DNA from: Notospermus geniculatus
Taxonomy: Eukaryota > Nemertea > Pilidiophora > Heteronemertea > Lineidae
Reading direction: 5' to 3'
Assembly (NCBI GenBank): GCA_002633025.1
Contig: NMRB01000087.1
Coordinates: forward strand, 239,576-303,575
Length of the DNA: 64,000 nucleotides
Position 1 is the first letter of the stretch, and each line of letters begins with the position of its first letter. The position numbers and the translations under genes were made by a program. Shown piece by piece: positions 21,886 through 34,100 of this stretch. The notes under the pieces were generated by a model that was not told where the DNA came from, searched no databases, and saw nothing but the letters and a program-made list of their open reading frames with translations.

Positions 21886-23277
21886 ATTATGGTAATTTAT
21901 GATTATGTTTTGCGTTACCTTTCAGGAAATGGTGAGTATTCTTCCATAGTAAAACACAAAGGGCATTTCAACAAATACATGTAGGCCTAATCTGAAGTCA
22001 ATCGTGATGGAGTTATTGGCATATTAGCTAGCTTCCTCAAAAATATTCTCATGCTCTTTAGAGAGAAACTTTTGGTTGAAACCAATGTTTATATATGTTT
22101 TTTCCTTTCAGGACTAAACCTTGGCAGTGATCTTCCATGTTCGATCCTTACAACGGCTGGCTTCCCCACATACCGGTACCTCCAGACAAAGCCGTTTTAG
22201 TGTGAACATTGTTATCGCGTGAAGTAATGTTTTGACATCAGTGGAGCCACAGTGGCAGCAAGATTACAGGGTTCAAAGTTCATGACCATTTGGTCTAAAA
22301 TGCGACCTGGATTTTGCTCTGTGCGACCCAAAAAATTGATGTTCTAATGCATTTTGCATTGTGTGGGACTTGATTTTTTGGCCTGTTCGACCAAAATCTG
22401 CTTTTTCAGAAAATGAACTTTGATCCCTGGATTACTTTGCATTTTAATGCTTCCGTCAGTTTTGATGGTGGATTACCAGAGAATTTTTATCCACAAATTT
22501 TGCTTCTTTTATTACCGTAGATCCTGGAACTCGAAGCACACAAGGAACTGTCTATTGTCTTCAGAAATGACTTTGGGTGGAATCAACTCATTCAAATAAC
22601 ATGAATTATTGTAGAGTATGCGACATATCATGGCAATGTCAGCTTTTGTGCATGCGAGTCAGATTGTTCATTTGTCAGATAAGCTAGGATGCCAAAAAGA
22701 TGAACATTTACAAATTTTTTATTTCGCCGCAAAAAATGAGGTGACATTGAAAATCTCCCCAAAGTATTCTGGACCATTGCTAGCTGCATTCATTCTTATG
22801 AAATTTCTTGGCATCCTTGCTTGATGCAGTTAATATCTTTCCCGTACATGGTTCGTTTCATTACCGATTTAATGTAGGAATTATGAAGCATTGTTTAACT
22901 CCAGGAGTGATGCTGTCTGCTCACCTTCTGTTATTGCTTCTGATGAGTGAAAATGTATATACGTACAAATGTAGCAGTTTGTTCTACTTTAAGTAATCAA
23001 AACATACATCGTGTGTTCATCAATCGTGTTGCCATCAGTACTATATTGAGTGACAAGTTAGTAAACAAGTGTGAGTTAACTACGTCTCATCAAAAGGCAT
23101 TTATAAGATATCAAATGTACTTTATTTTAATTTCAATCCATATCATGTAGCATTTTGTTTGATTTTCCATCAGTTTTATTGTTGATCAGATTTTTAGTGC
23201 AGTTGCAATCAAATCAGTTTTGTGCTGAAAATTGTTGAAGTTTTACTTGTCATGTAATCAAGTCTGTCCATTGTCCT

Positions 23278-23713
23278 TAAGGCCACACTTTTTTTATTCT
23301 TTGGTTTACGGGCCCGCCGACGTGGCAAAATGCCATACCGAAAAAAAAATAAAATTGGGAAAATCAGTTTCTTTTATTGCCTCCGAAGTTCAAATGAGGT
23401 CTTCTAAGAAAAAAACGAATAAATGGAGTCATTTTTATTCTCGCCGACCTTGGATTAGCAGTCAGGACAGCTAAAAATAAATAAAACCAACACTATTTCC
23501 CTGCAACAAGGACGGAAAGAAGCAGAAAAGAGGCATTTATAAAGAATTTATTTGGTTTTTTATTTCCTCCGATTTGTCCAACTTGTCATTCTAAAGCTGA
23601 AAATGAAAAAAGTGAACTGAACCTAAGTTTTTTTTTATTTTTATTCCGTCCTCCGTACCTGGGCTCAGAAACTTTGTGCCCGTAAACCAAAGAATATAAT
23701 AACCGTGGCCTAA
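23278..23713. mobile_element. Fold-back element, TTAGGCCAC family, copy A
   Basis: Termini TTAAGGCCACACTTTTTTTA and TTCTTTGGTTTACGGGC at the left pair with the right end GCCCGTAAACCAAAGAAT and GTGGCCTAA. The interior is A/T-rich with internal GCCGAC blocks. It is about 436 bases and non-coding. Confidence 0.85.
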
Positions 23714-24426
23714 TGTTCGTCAGAGTCAAAACCATGTAAATTGTGCATAGCTGTTAATGCTGTGATTATGGCTGTTCTGCCTGTGCTGTTACATTGATAA
23801 TCTCATGTTTGTTTGGTTTTCTTTTTTTAATTATTTCCCTGCTTAAAATATTCGATTCATGGTTGAAATCAAACAAGTTTACAGGAGATAAGATGCTGCC
23901 CAATATTTTCCCTTCACCAACCCCTGGAACTTATATTTCCTGAAGTTTAAACCTTCTTAATACGGTACTTCGCATATTATGTTAAGGTAAACTGCTTTCA
24001 AGTAGCCTCTATATTCGCTTCTGCTGATCTTATCATAGTCCTTTTGCTCTTGATGAGTCTGTCCTTGCATGAAATTTTAGTATCAATTTTTTTTCATCAT
24101 TGCACTTTGGAGCTGGTTGCTGCATTTCTTAAATCTAAAGGAATGAGTTGGAAGAAATATACATTGTACTCCATCATGATGAGCACTTGATAAAAAACTA
24201 GTCCACACTTTCTTAGTGAGCACTGCCCAATGTAGACGTAGTTAAGATTCATAAATATCGGCAGTTAGTATTTAGTGTTGGAAGACTTGCAGTAAGTGGA
24301 AGAGGCAAACTTTGAATATTGAACAAAGTTCAGTAATATTTCCTTTCCATCTTGTGATGTAGTTACCAAACAAATGTATGGAGCACCAAACCAAACGTAA
24401 TAATATGTTGAAGCCAATTACACATA

Positions 24427-24493
24427 GACTGGTCCCCTCTCCTCGAGCCACTCCGGTTCGAAGTGGAGCGGCTCGAGGACAGAGGACCAGTCT
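24427..24493. repeat. Hairpin palindrome
   Basis: AGACTGGTCC and CTCGAGCCACTCC on the left pair with GGAGCGGCTCGAG and GGACCAGTCT on the right, around a short loop. GACGTC-rich sequence mentioning GCCGCCATGTTGGACG follows to about 24670 and may belong to the same element. Confidence 0.7.
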
Positions 24494-25314
24494 GAATTGT
24501 GCATAGGGAATGGCTGCAAATGTCTGAGCTATAGAGGATGTGCAGCGACAATTGTGACGTCGATGCCGCCATGTTGGACGTCACGTCCAACGCATTCGTA
24601 GCTTCAGATGACGTCCAACATGGCTGACGTGCGAATTATGACGTCAATGATGACGTCACGTGAAGTTCCTCTATACCACCGACCTGAGGACAATCACCCA
24701 GGACAGTGTAGTGTCTAAAGACTTCCATCACCAAAGTCTTCCTTCCTGCAAGAAACCAAAAAATTGGTCAGACATTGCATTTTTTTCATACCTACAAGAT
24801 CTTTACACTTAATTTAAAATCATTAATTGCAGTAGGTAAGATACTGAAAAGACAGTTCGTCATTCAACAGCGAATTACTCAAATCATCTGGTACATATTA
24901 TTGATTTGCTATTTATTTTGTGTCTACCCATATGGCCAATTAATCTTGCTTTACTATGTTGATGATGGATTTAAAATGTACAAACTCATTATCCTACTGT
25001 GTTTATGAACAAGGCAGAAATGCTTTTTGTAGGCCTATAATGTTTTATCCAGAAATAAATGACTGCTGGAAATCTTTTGTTGGTCGTTCTTGATGAGGCA
25101 GAAATTTGTCTTGGAACACATGCAGATAAATCAGGTGTTCCCCATTCTTGGTGAGGGTGAAGTTGTGTCGCATGCAGGACATGGTCCTTCAAGAAGGAGC
25201 CTTCAACTGGGGAGCTTCACATGCACGCGAGCGGCCGTGTTGAATTCAACACTTTAAAGTCAAGAGGCTTGAGAGTGACAACATTATAAAGTGTTATATC
25301 CAACACTTAAAGTG

Positions 25315-25598
25315 TTAAAGCCCCACTGTATTGAATGTGACAAACGCAAATCATCGCCGCGAATCTCGCACGACGTCACGACGTCAGCGTAGTGTAAAAT
25401 GTACTACGCTCTGTCAGAATACATGTACATTAGAGCGCTCCCTGCAGTTTTTCCAATGCGTGCTGAAAACTAGGCCTTGATTCTGCGAAGTGCGTATCAG
25501 GCAAGCATTTTGGGGACCTTCTCGAGGCTATGGGACCTCTATGTGCACTCTCCTAACTTTTTGAAAATATCGTAAAATTCAATACTGTGGGGCTTTAA
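25315..25598. mobile_element. MITE with TTAAAGCCCCAC termini
   Basis: Left TTAAAGCCCCACTGTATTGAA (as TTAAAGCCCCAC plus TGTATTGAA) mirrors the right TTCAATACTGTGGGGCTTTAA. It lies in a CAACACTT-rich flank and ends one base before the single N at 25600. Confidence 0.8.
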
Positions 25599-25600
25599 GN

Positions 25601-25656
25601 AGAAAATTCGAGGCGGGCGCTGATGCTAAACTAAAGATTTTTTTATGTGGCCTTAA
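25601..25656. mobile_element. Half of a TTAGGCCAC-family fold-back element
   Basis: Only the right arm is present, ending TTTATGTGGCCTTAA and preceded by GAGGCGGGCGCTGATG. The left arm would have been expected where the single N at 25600 stands, so this is probably an assembly truncation. Confidence 0.55.
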
Positions 25657-25799
25657 AGCATCCTGAGAATATCAGGCGTTCTTACTGCTCGCTCCCTTCG
25701 TCACCGCAGACAGTTTGTGTGAGCGGATGAAGAGGAGCGAGGTAAAAACCCCTGCTGTGGGAGGATGTTATAAAGTGTTATATCCAACACTTAAAGTGT

Positions 25800-26009
25800 T
25801 AAAGGAGCACGGTATTGCCACTTTTTCTCAACAGCCGGCGCCACTGTGCCACTCTCCAACCCAGGGACCAACGACGTATTGGCGAGTTGACCCGATTTCC
25901 TTCGTACATTTTGTAATGCATTTTTGTAGTTCGTGTTACTGCCACTAGGTGGCTCCCTCTACGTCGGCAGTCAAATAACGCATTTGAGATCCAATACCAT
26001 GCTCCTTTA
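25800..26009. mobile_element. MITE with TAAAGGAGCA termini
   Basis: Left TAAAGGAGCACGGTATTG mirrors right CAATACCATGCTCCTTTA. It is about 210 bases. The sequence just before it repeats the sequence just before the 25315 element (ATAAAGTGTTATATCCAACA). Confidence 0.8.
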
Positions 26010-26063
26010 AATTCAACATTCCTCCAAGATTCAACACAAGTGCTGGATCCAACACTTTCAACC

Positions 26064-26344
26064 TTAGGCCACATGAAAAAAAAACTTGTTTAGCGTCCCT
26101 TCCCGACCTGAAAAATGCCAAGACCCCTGCTTGAATTTTTTTTGTAATGCATTTTCCATTAAAAAAATTGCCTAAATTTTCCGGTAGGCCTACTCTAAAA
26201 TTTGAAAATTAAAAATAAAATTATTTGTTTTTGACCTATCTTTTCAGCTAAAACCTACTAAAAATAAAAATACAAACCTCCCTCCCGACCCTGAAAAACT
26301 AAAGTGCCCGGACGATAAACAAGTAATTTTTTTATCTGGCCTAA
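26064..26344. mobile_element. Fold-back element, TTAGGCCAC family, copy C
   Basis: Left TTAGGCCACATGAAAAAAAA and CTTGTTTAGCGTCC pair with right GGACGATAAACAAG and TTTATCTGGCCTAA. The terminal TTAGGCCA is shared with copies at 23278 and 31919. Confidence 0.8.
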
Positions 26345-26932
26345 TACCAAGCGAAGCACGTGGCAGGCTTCCCAGTTCAGGGAATTCTGTGGTGACGTCA
26401 TACAGTGATACCGAGGCTACTTGGGATTCCCTCACTTGCGTCCTTTTTGGTCGTGTTCTAGGCTATTTGATGAGAAAAAGTTTAGAACTTGTAAAATTAT
26501 GTCATTTTTTACCTCTTGAGAGTGAAAATAATTCGTACAGTAAGTTTTCAGTGTTATTGGATTAAATACATCCAGTTATTTAGGAGAAGAGATGAAGCAA
26601 AGTAGCTGTTTGCGTGCGATACGATAGGCTAGCCTGGCTGGCTGTCACTTTTGCTTTGCGTGGGCAAGCAAGCATCCGATGCAAGCACAGCACTGCACAG
26701 GCATGACAGGTCGTCACGTCACTACACTAGCATGACTAGGCCTACATGTATGCATGTCATACCTTCCTGGCTAGCTAGGCCTACACATGGCGGATGGGGA
26801 GCTGTCAACGCTGTTTGATCTTTCTTTCAATTGGCCGTAGGCCCTATTCCTCCCGATTTCCTGCCAATATGCATGATACCGGTATGGGTTTCGTAGTCGT
26901 GCAGGGGTGAGGTGGGGTGAGAAGCCACCCTG

Positions 26933-27113
26933 CTGGGCCCAGTTGCACAAAACTCACGATAGTGCTAACTTGGTGTTAGCGCTAACTTTATGTTAAGTGA
27001 CATAAAAATCCATTGTCTTTTTACGTCATTTAACATAAAGTTAGTGCTAACAGTAACACCAAGTTAGCGATACCAGTAGGCCCTAGCATGAGTTTTGTTG
27101 TGCAACCCAGCCC
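26933..27113. mobile_element. Palindromic MITE, GGGCCCGGTTGCAC family, copy 1
   Basis: Nearly full-length hairpin: GCTGGGCCCAGTTGCACA pairs with TGTGCAACCCAGCCC, and the central GTTAGCGCTAAC blocks pair too. A close relative lies at 48087-48243. Confidence 0.85.
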
Positions 27114-27771
27114 TGATTTGGGATTAATGTTCCTGGAACAATAACTCTGAGTGAGTGAATTATATTGGAACTTTGCCTGTGGTGCCCTGGATATTGGAGA
27201 CGTCAATGTAGGCTATCCAATTTCGGTGCACTGTTGTCAGCCGAAGTAGAAGTTCCTGTTCATGTACTCAAATCAAGGTTGATTTGGAGACTCGAGAAAT
27301 CTGCGTCGCTCTCCTCAATGTGTCTTTGTTGTCGGTATCTTATAATCCAAGTTTCATGGCGATATTCCCACTGTTTTCGTGACATTAAACCCCCGTACAT
27401 TTGACTGCGATCTTGTGCACAATACAAAGTGTAGTTCCATCAACCTGCAAGGAGCGCTGGGTATTGCGTGGTCATTACGGTATTGTAATGTTCTGAGAGG
27501 TACCACACTGTTCTAGGGACTGCAAACAATGGGAAGATAACAAGATGAACACATAAAGTAATATCAATGTCCATCGACCTTTGTTTTGTATTAAATCTCT
27601 ATAGGCCTATCGTTTCCACGACATAACATTGCTCTGTAGTGTTGGGTTGCCCATTTTGCACCCAACTTTGCATCATCAGCAATGCATTTTGCCCCCCCCA
27701 GCTTTGCGTCATTATGGCCACGTCAGCAATGGCGGACATTGTCGCAGTTACATGTACGTCGTGGAAACGAT

Positions 27772-28546
27772 GAATACATCCTCATTTCGGGCAGCCAGAG
27801 TCCTCTCTTCTGTCAAGCCCTATTTCAATACACATGTTTGTTTCCTTTGCTTAGTGTATGGGGGCAGCACCCTACAGTCGTATCTTATCTTCAATGTATC
27901 ACAACACTGCACTGAATTGAAGTGGAATGTTAGATGCAGTCGGCAATTGGGAAAATAAATTCATGACCCCCTTCTCTTGTCTGCCTCCATTTGACTCTGT
28001 CATCGACACACTGTGACTATGAGGGCATTCAGCCTGTTTAGGTCCACACTTCGTCCTTACAGAACCTACTCGCGTCTATCCTCTATCCTTGTGGCCAATG
28101 AGCTCAGAGTGATCAACGTTTCCTCTGTCAATACATCAGCACTTTCACGATAGTAGCCCAGCCTGAGATTTCATCATGATCGATAGCCTGCCTACAGATC
28201 ATCTGTTCACTGAACCATGTGCCCCTCTGGCTTCTTGTTGTCATATTTTAACCATCTATCCGAGGCTGTACTTGCTTGCCTTGATCTGATCAGTGGATGG
28301 CTGAGATAAATTGGCATATCATGAAGCTATGACTATTAGAGGGTTAATTATGGCTGTTCGCAATGCATCGGAGAGTGTTGGCCTTCACTTATAAAAGAGT
28401 CGAACTTGAACTTTCATTTGAAAAAAGTGAATTGAAGTTTTTCGCTAGATCCCCCTTGTGGAAGCAGCAAATTAATGGAATAGTAGTCGACCGTTACCTG
28501 AATTCACTCGATACTCTCAATGAGTGCGAGGCTGAAGAATCTTTCT
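27772..28546. repeat. Tandem duplication, copy A (775 bases)
   Basis: Near-identical to 28548-29337, with scattered substitutions and indels of 4-18 bases. It starts GAATACATCCTCATTTCGGG and ends GAAGAATCTTTCT. A single N at 28547 separates the copies. Confidence 0.93.
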
Positions 28547-28547
28547 N

Positions 28548-29337
28548 GAATACATCCTCATTTCGGGCAGCCAGAGTCCTCTCTTCTGTCAAGCCCTATT
28601 TCAGTACACATGTTTGTTTCCTTTGCTTAGTGTATGGGGGCAGCACCCTACAGTCGTATCTTATCTTCAATCACTGCACTGAATTGAAGTGGAATGTTAG
28701 ATGCAGTCGGCAATTGGGAAAATAAATTCATGACCCCCTTCTCTTGTCTGCCTCCATTTGACTCTGTCATCGACACACTGTGACTATGAGGGCATTCAGC
28801 CTGTTTAGGTCCACACTTCGTCCTTACAGAACCTACCCGTACTCGCGTCTATCCTCTATCCTTGTGGCCAATGAGCTCAGAGTGATCAACGTTTCCTCTG
28901 TCAATACATCAGCACTTTCACGATAGTAGCCCAGCCTGAGATTTCATCATGATCGATAGCCTGCCTACAGATCATCTGTTCACTGAACCATGTGCCCCTC
29001 TGGCTTCTTGAATCTTGTTGTCATATTTTAACCATCTATCCGAGGCTGTACTTGCTTGCCTTGATCTGATCAGTGGATGGCTGAGATAAATTGACATATC
29101 ATGAAGCTATGACTATTAGAGGGTTAATTATGGCTGTTTGCAATGTATGCTGAGTGTTGGCCTTCAGTAATAAAAAGAACTTTGATTTGACTTGAACTTT
29201 CATTTGAAAAAAGTGAATTGAAGTTTTTCGCTAGATCCCCCTTGTGGAAGCAGCAATGGAATAGTAGTCGACCGTTACCTGAATTCACTCGATACTCTCA
29301 ATGAGTGCGAGACTGACATGACTGAAGAATCTTTCTT
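28548..29337. repeat. Tandem duplication, copy B (790 bases)
   Basis: Second copy of the segment starting GAATACATCCTCATTTCGGG. Small indels relative to copy A (for example loss of ATGTATCACAA and gain of GAATCTT) resemble allelic differences. No gene is present. Confidence 0.93.
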
Positions 29338-29643
29338 ATTGGATATAACTACCCAGGTATAACTCTGCCCATTGTGGGGGATGATTCAGAATCTCGACTG
29401 TCTGGTTAGCCAGCTATAACACATCAGATTCAGAAGCCTGTGAATCACATGGCCTCTCTGCCTGCTCACAAGTGTAGCTTGGTGATTTACTGTGAGGATA
29501 ACCGTGGTTGAATGCTGATTTTGTGGTGTATTAGAGGATTACACATGCATAGGAAAGGAAAGCTTCACTAATCGCTGGTGAGGAGGGGTTAAAAATGTGA
29601 GGTGTGTTAGTAGGAGAGATGATGGAATGGCTATATCAGTGTA

Positions 29644-29828
29644 TATGTGACCCGCCACAGCAAAACCCGGAATAAGTTGCTCTGAGCTTGGCAGGTTGAG
29701 ATGAAATATTTGTGAATTGTCTGTCTATTGTGAAATCTGACATGTCTGACTGAAAATCGACAAGCATTTCCTCTCAACCTGCCAGCTCAGAGCGACTTAT
29801 TGCAGGTTTTGCCGTGGCGGGTCACATA
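29644..29828. mobile_element. Palindromic MITE with TATGTGACCCGCCAC termini
   Basis: TATGTGACCCGCCAC at the left mirrors GTGGCGGGTCACATA at the right. A second pairing block is CTCTGAGCTTGGCAGGTTGA against TCAACCTGCCAGCTCAGAG. It is 185 bases. Confidence 0.85.
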
Positions 29829-30998
29829 TGCTGTTGTGGTCCACTGCCGTGTTGGCTTTGACCGTTTGGCCCTTGGGGCTACAAAACTACATGTACCCCA
29901 TAACACACAGTTCTCTGGTTACCAGGCATCACTGATACTGCCTTTGTTGTCTCCGTCTATTTCACTTGTGGCCTGTTATAACCATCCCATGCATGCAGGG
30001 TGATGGCGACTTGTTCTCCAAAATCTGTCCTTGTTGCATGCCCTAAATTGCTCTCACCTCCTCTGATCCCTTCAGCCATCGATACTGTATGGTGTTGATT
30101 TACATTTCACTCTTCGGACCACCGATCCAGATGTTTTCCACAATATTGGCAATAGCCTTATTGTGTAGGCCTATATCATTTCCTGCTGAAGGTATTCACT
30201 CTCAATTGAAATATGGATTGGTTGTGTACATAAAGCCCTGGGCAATGCTGGCTCTGCAATTATCATCAGGACTGTGAAATTGTGGAAAAAGTGATGCGGT
30301 TTGTTTTCTGTTTATTGAGTGATTTGTGGAAGGATTGTAAGTGGAGTATTGCTTCAATCTATTCTCGACCATGTACACGTAGGTACATGTATGGGTAAGG
30401 CTGGCTGACACGTAAAATCGGCACGGCGAAAGTATCACACGGACCAAGACTGCATTTCCGTATCCGAAGTTTTCGCGCGCTGTTGATTTGGCGGCATCTA
30501 AAGCACGGGCAACTCAACCATAAACTGGGGGCAGTCGATGTGTCATTGGTCTCAATATAAGCCACAAGTGGTACAGTGTCACTGTCATGGTGTTAGGAAA
30601 CCAACCGTGGTGAATTGCCCACTGAGAGCCAATTACATGTAGCATGAGAACTAACGTGGAGCAGCGCCTCTTGGATTAGCTTCAGATACGGATATCGGTC
30701 TCTTTTGAGTCCTAGTGCATATTTCTTTTCTTGTGTCATAAATTGTCAGGTGCATTTCATCCATAGGGTATTTCCAACAAACGTCCACGCCTCGCCTCTG
30801 GCCCTGGTAGCAAGAAACCTGGTCGTGAAAGTTCAGCTGTGAAGCCCGATTACAAGTCAATTAACATTTTAGCAAGAAGTTTTAAAAGTGTCATGTTCCA
30901 TGTATTTCAGATTTTAACCTGATGGAATATACCTGATGTAAATCGATGAGGATTACCACCCATTGGATTACCACCCGTGCTGTCAACAAATTAGGAGT

Positions 30999-31113
30999 AT
31001 GGCGGAGAGTATGGAGTCGACGTGTAGTTCCAAATCAGACACGCCCTCTGATGGGGAGTTAGACGAGATAGGAGAGCTTGAGAAGTTCCAGCATAAGATC
31101 CGTGGGGCTGCTG
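30999..31113 (+). CDS. DMD: Dystrophin distal first coding exon (A1)
   Basis: ATG GCG start within GAGTATGG; encodes MAESMESTCSSKSDTPSDGE then LDEIGELEKFQHKIRGAA, an acidic leader. The donor is G|GTAGGT, phase 1. I see no homology to vertebrate first exons, which are also unconserved. The link to dystrophin rests on phase and position. Confidence 0.65.
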
Positions 31114-34100
31114 GTAGGTTTCTGGTGATGGTTGGTGTCATGAAAAGAAATCAATATAAACTGTGTTATCATCTCTCTAACTCATTCCAGAAAAAGGCTG
31201 CAAGACCAGTGCCAGCATCTCTCCAGGCCTGATGATGTTTGAACACCTCTGCTACCTGACCCATTTCTGACCATTATTTCACATCCAGCTGAAATTGACT
31301 CTCTGTAGGAGTCCATCCGACTAAAATATTTACATCTTCCTTGCAAACATTTTTAAAGGCAAATTTAAACTCAAATGTATAGTATAAGTCTTAGCATAAC
31401 TAATGCTTGAAAAATTATTTTAAGTAAATTTGTAAATGTAAGTGTGACAATGACATCTCCCTGTTTTCCCCAGAGAGCATAGACAGTCTTCTTTCTGAGG
31501 CACAAATCGATGAATGTAAGTACTGTTTTACATAAAGTGGCTTCGAAAATTTTAACATCTTTGGCAGCTGAATGAATCTATAAATAGTGCTGTAAATCCT
31601 TGCCGTGTTTTAACATACCGTCCTTAACTGTCCTGTGTTCTGTTACATGTATGAAGGTAATGTACAGATGATTGATCTCATGGAATTTTCTAATCTTATC
31701 CATTAGCTTTTAACTTAATTCGCTATAACCCATTTTGCACTACGGTATTTGTTCAGAAGTTGTGGTGAGCATGGAATACACGTAATGGTTTTCGTCTCAG
31801 TGTGGTCTTAATAGCCAAATTCAATGTAAAAGTTGATGTCCCTATCATACGTGTTTGTAACAGTTTGTGTCTATGCATGCGTCATTGTGGTACCGTAACA
31901 AACATGATGTAAATAATCTAAGGCCACGCTTTTTTTATTCCTTGTTTCGCGGGCCCGCCGCTAGGTGAAAATAGGAAAATGAAAAAAAAATAAAATTTTA
32001 TTTTTCGGGATTTTCGCGAGCCCGCCGCTCCAAAAACTCCACAAAATGGAAAAAAAATAAAAATTTATTTTTATTTTTATCCCGCCCGCCGCTCAGGAGG
32101 CCGAGATCGAAAATACATTTTTCAAAAATAGGCCTATTTTGTCATGTTTGTATGATTTACCGTCCGATCGATGTCATGATGCGCGGTTTCTGACAATCTG
32201 CCAATCTGTACCAACAGCCTCGCGCAGATTTTCACTTTGCTCTACTGATCGTATAGCCCTATGTACAGTAGCTGCACAGAAACCCGGCACTGACTTGCTC
32301 GAGGCTGTCATCCAACAATATGGCGTGGTTCATGGTCACTCGTCACCTTGGGCCAAAATTTGACCGTGCCTGCATGCAGGTAAGCGATGATACGATCACA
32401 ATCAGCTCCTGTGTCATTCATACCACCAGTTGAACCTTTTTTTGGAATAAAATTTTATTTTTTTCTTTTCCTCCGCTATTCAGATGCCTTGGAAAACGTT
32501 CGAGAAATCAAAAAATAAAATTTTATTTTTATTTTTTTTCCGCCCTCCTCTGATGGAGGTGCTCAAAAAAAGCCCGCGAAATAAGGAAAAAAAAAAGGTG
32601 GCCTAACATAACCCTAGGAATAGAAAAGACAGAAAATTTTAAAAGTCAAAAAAAAAATTAGTGAAGGCTGGACATACGTAGCATTATTTGCACGATTTTG
32701 TGCCAGACGTATCGAAATCGAATCGCACCATGAAATTCAGTTACAAATGGGCATATGATATCTTTAATATGCTAATATGCTAATTCCCAATTATTAGCAA
32801 TGACTACACCTGGACAGTTGCCTAATTCCTTACTGTTAGCATGGTTTGTGAACAATACCAACAGTCAATCAAGTTCTTTTTTCTCCCCTTTGTTGATGAA
32901 ACCCCACAGGTAAGGAATGGTTTACTCATGAGATCAGTCTCTATGAATGTGAAGTTACTGACATGACTGATTATCTTTCAGAATGAGCTAGCTCTGCATC
33001 TTTTTTGTGTACAAAACAAAAGATAATGAAGCAGGACTAATTTGGTTGTGTTATGTTGGTCTCCATCCATTGCCTCTCTCAGAAAGTAAACTGCCATCAC
33101 CAATATTTGAAGTCATTGAAGAACACGTATTTAACATCAGGCGCATCAAACAATAGTAATCCCGCATCCAAGGGTGAAAATACCTCAATGTACATGCCAG
33201 ATGATCCAGAAAAAAATGTAACTCTCCATTGCCAACGTTTCGGTCAGTTACATTAATTTACGAACTTAGCTGTTAGCTGGACAACATTGGAAATTGCAGA
33301 CTTTTCAATCAGAATGAGTTATTTACCAACAAACCTTTAGCATTTTCACTGGACAACATTGGAAATCTTTTTCCACTTTGGTTGGAACTGTCTCCTGTTA
33401 CATTGTGGTATCTGAGTTCTCTAGTACATGTCTACCTGAGAGTTTCCTGTTTATATTGTGTGCCATACTGCTGCTGGCAAAGTTGAGGTTGGCCTGCTCT
33501 CTCTCCCACCAAAACATCCAATGATGTGGTGTGCAAATGCTTTGAGTTGATGATGGATCATCGGAGGGAATGAGTGTCAGATAAGAACACCTCGCATTTT
33601 CGTGATGGAATTTCGTTTGGCTGGAGGAGTGCGATTGTGAAAAATAGTGGTGGTGGTGGTGGTGAGTACGGTATATTCTATCTCATTTCGAAATTACATG
33701 TACAGTGTTTCTGCCAGAGGGTACTACATGTAGGGGTACTAACCCTCAGTCAAAGGAACAAAAAAGGGCCATTTTCTTTAAATTTCATGGGGTTTTTGCT
33801 GATTTTGAAAAAATTGGTACCCTCAAAAATATTTCTGGCAAAAACCCTGAAATGTCCATTGCAATGGATCCCACATCACTTTTGAGATAGTGAATGGGAA
33901 AACTTACTAAGAATTCAGTTTATACTCATTGGCCATCATTGCCTTGTCCTTTTTATCACAATAAAGACGGCAATTGAAGACTTCCACCTGGATACCTATA
34001 GGCCTACTCATTTCAGGTTCGTTCCTTTTCAATTTTTGTCATGTCTTTCCTCCTTCTGCAAGTTTTCGCCTTTTCGTACTGTCTTCCAAGTTGAGCTGAA

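Larger units (their letters stand above)
20825..30998. other. Intergenic region between SH3BGR-like gene and dystrophin
   Basis: No gene is supported over about 10 kb apart from the 3' UTR at the start. Open frames here are short and fall in repeats. Contents: an AAACG-motif array (21590-21885), fold-back elements at 23278, 25315, 25601, 25800, 26064, 26933 and 29644, a palindrome at 24427, and a 0.78 kb tandem duplication (27772-29337). The dystrophin promoter should lie in the last part. Confidence 0.6.

Noticed and set aside
21482-21895. Open frame of 137 codons across a single N
   Set aside because: No recognised domain, composition driven by the AAACG motif cluster, and it depends on an unknown base. 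Not called as a gene.
27629-28725. Two similar open frames containing FRAARVLSSVKPYF
   Set aside because: They are the same non-coding duplicated segment (27772 and 28548). One copy is frame-disrupted relative to the other and has no homology.
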